DNA of 64,000 nt from contig NZ_AQXR01000006.1 of NCBI RefSeq assembly GCF_000376885.1, positions 1 through 64,000 on the forward strand, written 5' to 3'. The position numbers and the translations under genes were made by a program. The notes below the pieces were generated by a model. It was given only the letters and a program-made list of their open reading frames with translations, was not told where the DNA came from and searched no databases. Origin of the DNA: Alloscardovia criceti DSM 17774. Its GTDB lineage: Bacteria; Actinomycetota; Actinomycetes; Actinomycetales; Bifidobacteriaceae. Numbering within the stretch: the first letter of the stretch is position 1; every line of letters begins with the position of its first letter. Shown one piece after another: positions 27,304 through 35,108 of this stretch.

Positions 27304-27608
27304 TATTCCTCCACTACAGTGCTTAGGATATATACCTCCAATAATATCACTTGGATATGTCCTAAGCCCCGTCATGACATGGGTGTGAGCATGTGTTGTC
27401 TATCACAGGACGGAAGGTGAAAATTCAAACCGCACCGGAGTCAAATGGGCCGGACAGGCATCAGAAGAATCTGCTCCAAGGCCAACACATCAGCCAGCTT
27501 TGGGAATGGCAGGACCCTAGCCATATACACATCTCTTTATGTTTATGGGACTTAACTAGAGGACCTGAACCTAGCGCATGCACCGCGATATCGTGCTAGA
27601 GTGAGGGC

Positions 27609-28232
27609 ATGCAATGGCGTGACATTTATGACAGATTACAGTCTCAGTTCACTCCTCACGACCCTTGGTGGCCTGGTGACACAGCATGGGAGCTGATGGC
27701 CGGAGCTATCCTCGTGCAAAATACCGCGTGGACCAACGTGGAAAAAGCTCTGGACAAGCTCCGAAACGAGCACAAATTAAATCCCGCTGATACGCTGACC
27801 CTGCATCAAGGCGGGCTCACAGAGCTGATTCGTCCTGCCGGGGCCTATACACGCAAGGCGACCACCTTGAAAGCACTTGCCAAGTGGTATCTCGCGCATC
27901 ACGATAGTGTTGGCCAGCTGCGCACCCCCGAACTACGCACCTCGCTGCTGGCAATTAATGGAATCGGTCCAGAAACGGCCGATGTCATCACACTCTACGT
28001 ATATCACCGTCCGGCCTTCATATTTGATGCTTATGCACGGCGTATGATGACGGCACTGGGCATAAGCGTGGGCGCCAGTTATGAAGCAACGCGAGAGCTC
28101 CACATCGCTGACATCAATCAATCACAGTTCAGCGTAGACGAGTTTGCTCAGTTCCATGCACTCATCGTCACTGCTGGCAAAGTTGCCAAGCGAGATGGGT
28201 GGGCAGCCCTCTTCGATAAAACACACTCGTAG
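27609..28232 (+). CDS. HhH-GPD base-excision repair protein (endonuclease III-like, no Fe-S cluster)
   Basis: The 207-residue protein is a HhH-GPD-type DNA glycosylase/lyase-like protein. Visible are PWWPGDTAWELMAGAILVQNTAW (helix with the conserved Gln), the helix-hairpin-helix LLAINGIGPETADVITLYVY, and the catalytic Asp in AFIFDAYARRMM. It contains no cysteine, so it lacks the C-terminal 4Fe-4S cluster of endonuclease III, and there is no lysine in the usual HhH position (GIGPETAD). That pattern suggests the poorly characterised endonuclease III domain group rather than Nth itself. It is the first plus-strand gene after the adhesin and is monocistronic; a ribosome site is weak (gagtgagggc). 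Confidence 0.82.
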   Translation: MQWRDIYDRLQSQFTPHDPWWPGDTAWELMAGAILVQNTAWTNVEKALDKLRNEHKLNPADTLTLHQGGLTELIRPAGAYTRKATTLKALAKWYLAHHDSVGQLRTPELRTSLLAINGIGPETADVITLYVYHRPAFIFDAYARRMMTALGISVGASYEATRELHIADINQSQFSVDEFAQFHALIVTAGKVAKRDGWAALFDKTHS

Positions 28233-28741
28233 TCCGTTTTATCCTCCCCGCTACTACAAGCATCGTAACGAAGTTCTCATTACTACGGCAATAATCCTGA
28301 GACAATTATTACTTCTCAAGACGTGAAAGCCACGCGCATATATGTGCCGCTCCACATACCGTTGATGCTGTTCTCACAAAACTGAGGATGTAACTGAAGT
28401 GAGCATCAGGGAAGATCTCCATAATTAAAGTTTTTACAGCTGAGGGGTGCAGTCCGACCAGTTAGTCTGTGGAGATATCACACCTCTAGCACACAGAGCG
28501 ATAAATCTCGAATGGACCTCTGTTTGCCTCGGACTGTAATATCCCTTACACACAGCCGACGTTCTTGACGCTATGAAGACTTAGGTCACTTTAGACCACT
28601 CCCAAGTCCCCAACTTGCACAGACTTCTCAAGCCGAGCACGCATGCCACTCATGGATGAAAAGCATCATTCTCATCTCTCTTGAGGGAGATTCCTCTCCC
28701 TCAGCTGACTTCTATTTTCCTGTTGTTCCCACGAAACTGTT
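28233..28741. other. Intergenic region between convergent genes
   Basis: No gene is supported in these 509 bases between the convergent repair and aminotransferase genes. A small inverted repeat (tgaggga/tccctca, 28682-28703) could end the aminotransferase transcript but has no U-tract. Confidence 0.4.
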
Positions 28742-29902
28742 TCATCTTAGTGTTTCGATAGACCGTTTCAAGCGTTCTATTCCATCACTGACTCTGTTTC
28801 GAGGGCAGGCAAGATTCATCCGCAAAAATGCACCCTCTGTGGCACCATAACTCTCGCCATCGGAGAGAATGAGTCCTGACTTTTCCCGAATCTTTTTCAC
28901 GAGCTCCGAGCTGGAGATGCCCAATGGTGTAGCATCAATCCACAGCAGATAGGTTGCGAGGGTTGCCGTTGCGCTGAGTCCTAGAATAGCCGAGACTTCA
29001 TCTGCTGCATACCGTTTATTTGCAAACAAATATTCCCGTAGCTCATCCAGCCAATCTTCACCGTGTGTAAATGCGGCTATCGTCGCATCGACAGCAAATG
29101 CATTAGGCTCTGCCACTTCATCGCGATTAATACCGCGAACGACTAAGTCTCGTATTTCCGGGTTTGGGACCACTACGGAGGCTGTCTGTAAACCCGCAAT
29201 ATTAAATGCCTTTGTGGGAGAAATACACGTAGCACTAATTTCTGCGCACGTCGGCGATGCGGAAGCAAAGGGAATGTAACCATAACCCGGTGCGACTATT
29301 TCACAGTGGATTTCGTCAGAAATCACTCGAACGCCGTGTGTAGCACAAAGTTCACCTATGCCGGCGAGTGTCTGCTTATCCCAAATCGTGCCCGTAGGAT
29401 TTTGTGGATTGCAGAGAATCAGCAATGTTGCTTGACTGTCCGATAACCGCGTTTCCAGATCTGCCCAATCCACCTCATAGCCTTCATCGGTGCGTTTCAA
29501 TGCGCTTGGAGAAGGAACTCGGCCGCTATTGATGATGGAATTAAAGAAGATGTTGTATACGGGAGTGAGCACTACAACTTTGTCCCCCGGCGTTGTAAGA
29601 GACCGCACCATCGAAGAAATCGCAGGCACTACCCCCGTGGTGAGGGCAATCCATTCGTGATCAATCGTCCACTGATGTCGCCTAGACCACCACCGCGATA
29701 TGGATTCATAGTATTGCTCAGGCACCTCTGTATAACCAAAGACACCGTGTGTTACCCTACCCTCTAAAGCCTGAATGATGACCGGCGCGGTTTTGAAATC
29801 CATATCCGCCACCCACATAGGCAATTCTTGAGGACCAACATTCCACTTCATGGAGTACGTGTTACGTCGATCCGGTGCTTCATCAAAAATGCTACCGCTC
29901 AT
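28742..29902 (-). CDS. MalY/PatB-type PLP aminotransferase (cystathionine beta-lyase)
   Basis: The 386-residue fold-type I PLP enzyme has all marks of the MalY/PatB group: MKWNVGPQELPMWVADMDF near the N-terminus, GVFGYTEVPEQYY, CNPQNPTGTIWD, SDEIHCEIV (Asp binding the pyridine nitrogen), SPTKAFNIAGLQ with the Schiff-base lysine, and the substrate-carboxylate Arg region RMNLACPR. These enzymes cleave cystathionine and other cysteine-S conjugates to pyruvate, ammonia and a thiol. The gene overlaps the upstream DUF3737 gene by 4 bp (ATGA), so both are co-translated. Confidence 0.9.
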   Translation of the reverse strand: MSGSIFDEAPDRRNTYSMKWNVGPQELPMWVADMDFKTAPVIIQALEGRVTHGVFGYTEVPEQYYESISRWWSRRHQWTIDHEWIALTTGVVPAISSMVRSLTTPGDKVVVLTPVYNIFFNSIINSGRVPSPSALKRTDEGYEVDWADLETRLSDSQATLLILCNPQNPTGTIWDKQTLAGIGELCATHGVRVISDEIHCEIVAPGYGYIPFASASPTCAEISATCISPTKAFNIAGLQTASVVVPNPEIRDLVVRGINRDEVAEPNAFAVDATIAAFTHGEDWLDELREYLFANKRYAADEVSAILGLSATATLATYLLWIDATPLGISSSELVKKIREKSGLILSDGESYGATEGAFLRMNLACPRNRVSDGIERLKRSIETLR

Positions 29903-30801
29903 TTCTGCGCCTCTTTACTTTGATTACTCTCGGTTAATTCAATGCTTACCGCGGAAGGATCTATTTTGGCAGGATCGAGAGTCAGCTCGCCAATCGACCC
30001 AGCACGGATAAACCCAGAGGACGGATTAAACACCGAATCAATATGTCCCTCTACTTGTGCATCCACACTCGAATATTCAAACGCCAAAGGGGTATCTATC
30101 AGCTTGCAGTTTATCAGTTTGAGATTCTCCGCGTAACACAATCCCTGCAAACTCTCGATAGTACAATTTTCGAACGTCAGATTTTTTGAATTCCACCCTA
30201 AGTACTCTCCAACAATCGTGGAATTTTTTACCGTAACATTAGTCGTATTCCAGAAGGCGTCCTTAGAAATCAACGAGGAATCCTCGATGGTGATATTTTC
30301 AGCGCCATCAAATGCATAATTCCCCACCAAACGCATGTCTAAGGCGTTTATATCCTTCGATTGCATGCCAAAATAATCTCCTCGTGCAGAGATTCTCTTC
30401 AACGAGACCTTCTTGCACCACCACAACGTTTCACTCGCATTGGGCATATCAACATCCACAAGTGATATTTCACTGGCATGTCTAAAGGTTTTTGGAGCCG
30501 CAAGACTGCTCTTATGAATCGCAATACCGTGGGTATACCAAATACCGGAACGCGCAGTTTCCAACAATTCACTATGAGTCAGATTTATATCGTGCGCATA
30601 CCAGAGCGGATACTTCCACTCAAAGCGACTACGATTTATGCGAATATTACTCGCTTCTTTCAGAGGCGATTCGCCGTCCATAGACGACTGTCCAGCGCGA
30701 AAAACGCATCCACGCACATCAAGATTTCGCGCCAAAAATAAATCACGCTCACCCGCAAAAACTTGATCCTGGATAATTTCATACTCTGTTTCACAATCCA
30801 T
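29899..30801 (-). CDS. DUF3737 beta-helix protein
   Basis: The 300-residue protein is a right-handed beta-helix of the DUF3737 family. Repeated short strands carry motifs such as NIRINRSRF, EWKYPLWYAHDINLTHS, ETLWWCKKVSLKR, NITIEDSSLI, AFWNTTNVTVKNSTI and NLTFENCTI, ending each rung with an Asn/Asp turn. Most members begin close to the GER motif (here VFAGERDLFLARNL), so I start at ATG 30801, preceded by ggaggagag, and not at the upstream ATG that would add about 39 residues. It is coupled to the PatB-like gene, a pairing that hints at a shared role. The biochemical function of the family is unknown. Confidence 0.8.
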   Translation of the reverse strand: MDCETEYEIIQDQVFAGERDLFLARNLDVRGCVFRAGQSSMDGESPLKEASNIRINRSRFEWKYPLWYAHDINLTHSELLETARSGIWYTHGIAIHKSSLAAPKTFRHASEISLVDVDMPNASETLWWCKKVSLKRISARGDYFGMQSKDINALDMRLVGNYAFDGAENITIEDSSLISKDAFWNTTNVTVKNSTIVGEYLGWNSKNLTFENCTIESLQGLCYAENLKLINCKLIDTPLAFEYSSVDAQVEGHIDSVFNPSSGFIRAGSIGELTLDPAKIDPSAVSIELTESNQSKEAQK

Positions 30802-31235
30802 GAAAAATTTGCTCTCCTCCAACGATATATATCCGTTCAACGTGCTGACCGAGCACGTGCTGCTCAATAACTTAGTCCGCAGATTGTGCATATGGGAGTC
30901 CCTCTGAGTACCACCCAACTTTTCTCTCGACGAGGACGCGGTCTTATATTCGTAAAGAAACGCGTACCCTCTGCCCTATCGAAATGCACAACAACGCGTG
31001 AATGCCCTAAGAAAGTGGCAGACATTGTCCTGCTGTCCGAGCGCACCGTTATATATCCAGTAACTACCGCGATATTTTCCTGCGTCTTGCTTGCCCTGAC
31101 TCTTCCCTAATGTGCATCTTTCACTACCGCGAACAGACCGAATCGCATCTCACGGCATACGCTTGGTACCTATGTGTATCTCAGTAATTTATGCAATTTC
31201 ATGCCTCATAGATTGCATATCAAGAAAAAAATAGC
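30802..31235. other. Intergenic region
   Basis: No gene is supported. It contains the promoter region of the DUF3737-PatB pair and the end of the regulator gene. A run of seven A at 31224-31230 lies just after the regulator stop and reads as a U-run on the minus strand, but no strong stem precedes it. Confidence 0.35.
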
Positions 31236-32138
31236 CTATCGAGCGATGCTGGAAACATCACTGCCCTGAGACACAGCCGCGCCATTTTCATACTCACTCG
31301 CAGCCCAAGAAGCCAAAATCTTTAGACGATCAGCAGACTCAGAACCCGGTTCAGCAGCATAGATGGTCAAGGACAATCCCGGATCTGCCTCCATCTCCAA
31401 CCCCTCATAAGCAAGTGTTATTTGTCCCACCACAGGATGATTGAACGTTTTAATTCCAGCACCATGCTGTCGTACATTCTGAGCAGCCCATTTGACACGG
31501 AACTCCTCACTGCGTGTCGAGAGTTCACCTATCAAATCATGCAATTCTTTATTGTGAGGATCTCGCCCAGCTTCCGTACGCAAGATTGCTACCGTCACAT
31601 CTGCAAAAGACTCCCAGTCTGAGTAAAACGCGTATGCCCTGTCGTCCAAAAACGTAAATCGCGCAAGATTAGGAACGCGCCCCGGCATATCATACACATC
31701 TTTATACAGTGCTCGAGCAAGGAGGTTTGTGGCAAGCAGATCCAACCGACCATTGCGAATGAACGCAGGTCCGGCGGTGACGGAATCTAAGATCCATTGC
31801 AAACTGGTGTGAGGCTTCCAATGCTGTGCTGAGCGTTTCTTCGGTGGTCGGCCCACAGGACTGGAAGCTTGTGCCAAGTCAAACAGGTATGCACGCTCGG
31901 CATCATCTAACCTCAGTGCCTTCGAGAGTGCATCTAGGACCTGAGGTGAAGCTCCACGGATAGAGCCCCGCTCTAGTTTTGTGTAGTACTCCACGCTGAC
32001 ACCAGCTAAAGCAGCTACCTCACTACGTCGTAGACCTTGCACTCTACGATGTGACCCCGCTGGTAATCCCACCGCTTCAGGTGTTATTTTTGCCCTGCGT
32101 GAGGTGAGAAACTGGCGTACTTCTTCACGATTATCCAT
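31236..32138 (-). CDS. XRE-type transcriptional regulator with MmyB-like ligand domain
   Basis: Residues about 20-75 hold the helix-turn-helix: VQGLRRSEVAALAGVSVEYY then TKLERGSIRGASPQVLDALS, exactly the pattern of actinobacterial XRE regulators with a C-terminal MmyB-like domain. The C-terminal part from about residue 90 has the characteristic sequence LQWILDSVTAGPAFIRNGRL, DLLATNLLARALY, and later TFNHPVVGQITLAYEGLEME. I start at ATG 32138 (MDNREEVRQFL), the usual start; the frame is open to 32267. Such regulators often control a nearby short-chain dehydrogenase or exporter; here the divergent neighbour is a MATE exporter about 680 bp away. Confidence 0.88.
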   Translation of the reverse strand: MDNREEVRQFLTSRRAKITPEAVGLPAGSHRRVQGLRRSEVAALAGVSVEYYTKLERGSIRGASPQVLDALSKALRLDDAERAYLFDLAQASSPVGRPPKKRSAQHWKPHTSLQWILDSVTAGPAFIRNGRLDLLATNLLARALYKDVYDMPGRVPNLARFTFLDDRAYAFYSDWESFADVTVAILRTEAGRDPHNKELHDLIGELSTRSEEFRVKWAAQNVRQHGAGIKTFNHPVVGQITLAYEGLEMEADPGLSLTIYAAEPGSESADRLKILASWAASEYENGAAVSQGSDVSSIAR

Positions 32139-32602
32139 GCGTATAAAATAACCTATCCTCTCCACAAAAGAGAGACCCTGCCCGTACCCCTTTGCTTGTG
32201 CTAAAAGTTTGGATCGCGGAGCCAATTCATCCAATTTTGTCCTCTTCAGATACGGGTGAGTTACCAACTTTCAACATTTAGCGCGGCGGTATGTTCACCC
32301 TGCGGATAAAAAATCTACACCCCGAGTACAGTAGTCTTGGATTACAAGTATGAGAGGAACTCGTGGGCCAGAATTAATGAGGTAATTACAGAAGTTTTAA
32401 AAGGCATGAAGCCTCGTATTTCCAACGATTGAGTAAATGTTCAATCACGTTAATAGCATTGAGCTCCAGCTCCACAACATCAACTGCATCACGTCAGTTG
32501 AACGCATGAGGCAAAGTCCAGGCTAGACGAGGCTAAACCGATTGCATGTTTCATGTAAAACTCGGGAAAAACATAGTAAAACCCACACGTTTGCTCTGAT
32601 AG
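32139..32602. other. Intergenic region, possible small RNA or leader
   Basis: No gene is supported between the regulator and the hairpin at 32603. Several short complementary stretches occur in 32440-32600, upstream of that strong hairpin, so the region could encode a small RNA or a leader. I could not match it to a known RNA family. Confidence 0.3.
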
Positions 32603-32659
32603 AAACACCCATTACGCCAATCTTCGGATATGCGAATGAGCGCCCTTATGGGTGTTTTT
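32603..32659 (+). terminator. Rho-independent terminator upstream of the MATE gene
   Basis: aaacaccca (32603-32611) pairs with tgggtgttt (32649-32657), and the right arm runs into a short U-run. The 37-base interior can itself fold partly. No plus-strand protein gene lies upstream for over 4 kb, so the hairpin must end either a small RNA or a leader transcript. Confidence 0.6.
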
Positions 32660-32683
32660 GCATGAGTTGAGCGTGTCGCACAG

Positions 32684-32714
32684 TTGGAAAAAATGACGAT
32701 GTCTCTCATACAAT
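32684..32714 (+). promoter_or_regulatory. Possible promoter of the MATE gene
   Basis: TTGGAA at 32684-32689 and TACAAT at 32709-32714 resemble a sigma-70 -35/-10 pair, but the 19-base spacing is longer than ideal. It lies between the terminator and the MATE start. Confidence 0.35.
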
Positions 32715-32821
32715 GAACCGCACTTTTACGTGATGATAAATAGAAATAAGCTTGACCTGTTAGGGAAGGAATAATTACGGAACGAGAAGATTTACAGGCT
32801 CAAGACGAAGCACGTCAAGAT

Positions 32822-34192
32822 ATGCCCCAATCGCATAATTCTCACGGCATTGACATGCTGAACGGTCCAATTTGGAACCGCGTACTCATGTTTGCTCTAC
32901 CGGTTGCTGCCACCGGTGTATTGGAGCAATTATTTAATGCCACAGGCGTGGCAGTGGTCGGAAACTTTTCTGGATCAAACAATACTCAGGCCGTAGCAGC
33001 CGTTGGCGCCAATGGCTTCATCGTTATGCTGGTAGTCAATTTCTTCATTGGCGTTTCCTTAGGCGCAAACGTGGTGATTGCAAACGCCATCGGCCGCAAC
33101 AGCGTGGAGGGTGTCTCAAAAGCTGTGCACACTTCCATCGTTATGGCTGTAACGGGTGGCGTGATTGCCTTCGTCGTGGGAGAACTCTGCGCGAGTTGGC
33201 TGCTCACGCTGCTCGCTGTGCCTGCGGACGTGTTCCCGCTGGCATTAATCTATCTGCGAATTTATTTAATCGGTCTGCCCGTTATCCTCCTGTATAACTT
33301 CGAGGCGGCTATTTTCCGCTCGGTGGGCGATACGAAAACACCACTGAAGGTACTCGCCATGGCTGGCGTGCTGAACGTCGGCTTGGGATTCCTCTTTACA
33401 GCAGGCTTTGGCTGGAGCGTAGCCGGAGTGGCAACCGCTACGGTTATCTCTAATGCTTTCAGCTCCATTGTGCTGTTTTGGATGCTACTGCGCACACGCT
33501 CTAGCATTCATGTAGATATTAAAGCGTTGAAAATCGACCCTTGGGCAATGCGCTCGATTCTGCGTATTGGTTTACCAGCCGGACTTCAAGGCGCCGTTTT
33601 TGCCTTTGCAAATGTCATCATCCAAGGCGCTATTGATAGTCTGGGAACGACTGTCATCGCCGCATCCTCAGCAGCATTCAATATCGAAGCTATCGCATAC
33701 CAAGTGCTGAACTCCTTCTCGCAGGCTTGTGCCACTTTTACGGGTCAAAATGTGGGTGCAAATCAGCTCAAGCGCACGCGTCGTGTGCTTCTCATCTGCT
33801 ATATCGAAGATCTCATTGTCGCATTTTCTGTGATTGCTATCGTATTATTCTTCGGACATAACCTGTTGTCTGTTTTTGTGCACGATTCGGCAACGGTGGA
33901 ACTGGGATATACCCGATTAATGTTGGTATTTACCGGTTACATTTTTTCTATGGCGTATGAGATGGCATCCGGATATCTGCGTGGATACGGTATCTCGCTG
34001 ATTCCGGCATTACTCACACTCGTCGGTGTCTGCGGTACCCGTATTTTCTGGGTAGTAGCTGTATTCCCTGCTCATGCCAGCTTCCCATGGATTATGGCTG
34101 TGTATCCTATCAGTCTTGCCATTACCGCTGCTCTGCTGCTCATAGCTTTGGTTGTCTATCGCCCATCTCGTCGGACGATGGCTCGTGCTTAG
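32822..34192 (+). CDS. MATE-family multidrug/toxin efflux transporter
   Basis: The 456-residue protein has 12 membrane helices in two homologous halves. The first helix region reads NGPIWNRVLMFALPVAATGV followed by LEQLFNATGVAVVG, and the second half has MRSILRIGLPAGLQGAVFAF, both typical of bacterial MATE exporters driven by Na+ or H+. It likely exports cationic drugs or metabolites. The ATG at 32822 has no good ribosome site. Upstream the frame stays open for 16 codons (ITEREDLQAQDEARQD) to an ATT at 32774, which has ggaagg at a proper distance. The true start may be that non-standard codon. A strong terminator follows the gene at 34215. Confidence 0.88.
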   Translation: MPQSHNSHGIDMLNGPIWNRVLMFALPVAATGVLEQLFNATGVAVVGNFSGSNNTQAVAAVGANGFIVMLVVNFFIGVSLGANVVIANAIGRNSVEGVSKAVHTSIVMAVTGGVIAFVVGELCASWLLTLLAVPADVFPLALIYLRIYLIGLPVILLYNFEAAIFRSVGDTKTPLKVLAMAGVLNVGLGFLFTAGFGWSVAGVATATVISNAFSSIVLFWMLLRTRSSIHVDIKALKIDPWAMRSILRIGLPAGLQGAVFAFANVIIQGAIDSLGTTVIAASSAAFNIEAIAYQVLNSFSQACATFTGQNVGANQLKRTRRVLLICYIEDLIVAFSVIAIVLFFGHNLLSVFVHDSATVELGYTRLMLVFTGYIFSMAYEMASGYLRGYGISLIPALLTLVGVCGTRIFWVVAVFPAHASFPWIMAVYPISLAITAALLLIALVVYRPSRRTMARA

Positions 34193-34214
34193 ATAATTTT
34201 ACGAACCTGTTGTG

Positions 34215-34239
34215 AGGGAGGCTTTATGCCTCCCTTTTT
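34215..34239 (+). terminator. Rho-independent terminator of the MATE gene
   Basis: agggaggc pairs with gcctccct around a 5-base loop (tttat) and is followed by a run of T. It begins 23 bases after the MATE stop codon. Confidence 0.9.
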
Positions 34240-34291
34240 GTATCTCATTGCTGGATAACACTGCCACGAGCAGTAGAAATACTGTATTTTT

Positions 34292-34639
34292 CTAAACCAA
34301 CTCTTTCAGACGCTCACCTGGCGGAAAAGGTATCTCATGCACCGGCGTGTGATGTGTGATATCGCCGAAATCTTCTTCTTTCACCATGATGTGCTGTGCG
34401 TTCACTTCCACGATGCGCACTCTAAGCCATCGCTGTGCTTCGGCCTCGTATAGAAACGGTTCCGATAAATACCCTAATCCCAGGTTTTCCAATGCTTTTT
34501 CGGCACTCACCCAATCCGTAGGCTCACCTTCACGTCCTAGCAAATCGATGGGCACGAAGCCCTCCCCCTGCGGACTGATCCAGCCGAGCAGTTCACCATC
34601 ATCCCGGTGATGCTCATACCAATTCCCCGGTATTGTCAT
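34292..34639 (-). CDS. Hypothetical soluble protein, 115 aa
   Basis: The protein begins MTIPGNWYEHHRDDGELLGW and continues with acidic and aromatic residues, without membrane segments. The pattern (WYEHHRDDGELLGWI, GFVPIDLLGR, LSEPFLYEAEAQRWLRVRIVEV) resembles a small conserved actinobacterial family with no known function. It is monocistronic, convergent with the MATE gene. The start at 34639 follows gaggagatgg. No enzymatic residues can be proposed. Confidence 0.6.
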   Translation of the reverse strand: MTIPGNWYEHHRDDGELLGWISPQGEGFVPIDLLGREGEPTDWVSAEKALENLGLGYLSEPFLYEAEAQRWLRVRIVEVNAQHIMVKEEDFGDITHHTPVHEIPFPPGERLKELV

Positions 34640-34838
34640 ACCATCTCCTCGCTATACGTCGTGCGCATAATTCGACTCATTCCTTATGTACATTATGCTT
34701 CATGTGCAAAGCTAACTCTTCCATTCCCACGGATGAAACTGTCTCATCCAGCGCAATCTTGCAATTCACAGGTTTCTGTATTCCTTCTATCCCTACATTT
34801 TCGGTTTCTTGGGATGGTTCCCCACCTCAGATACAGAA

Positions 34839-34872
34839 ATGGAGAACACCCTTTCGAGTGCCCTCCATTTTA
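34839..34872 (-). terminator. Terminator-like hairpin after the FIVAR adhesin
   Basis: aaatggag pairs with ctccattt on either side of a second, partly G-U paired stem (ggcac with gtgtt). It lies about 75 bp past the adhesin stop on the minus strand and is followed by a short, interrupted U-run. Confidence 0.5.
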
Positions 34873-35108
34873 TCTAGATTTTAACTTTTGGCTTTACTGC
34901 CTTGGTTTCGTCTAGTTGTCTAGGTTGTGTTTCCTAGATCTGAGACTTAACGCTCATCCTGCTCGTCGGAGCGCTTCTTGCGACCGAGGACGAAGATGGA
35001 ACCCAGTGCTGCAAGAGCTGCGGAGATCCATGCCCAAGCCACGTTTGCACCGGTCTGTGCCAAGGAAACAGCGGTTGGGACCTGGTTTTCAGCTGCATGC
35101 TTTGGACC

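Noticed and set aside
32480-32560. RNase P RNA-like motif (gaggcaaagtcc)
   Set aside because: Only this short resemblance is present; the other universal P RNA segments are missing nearby.
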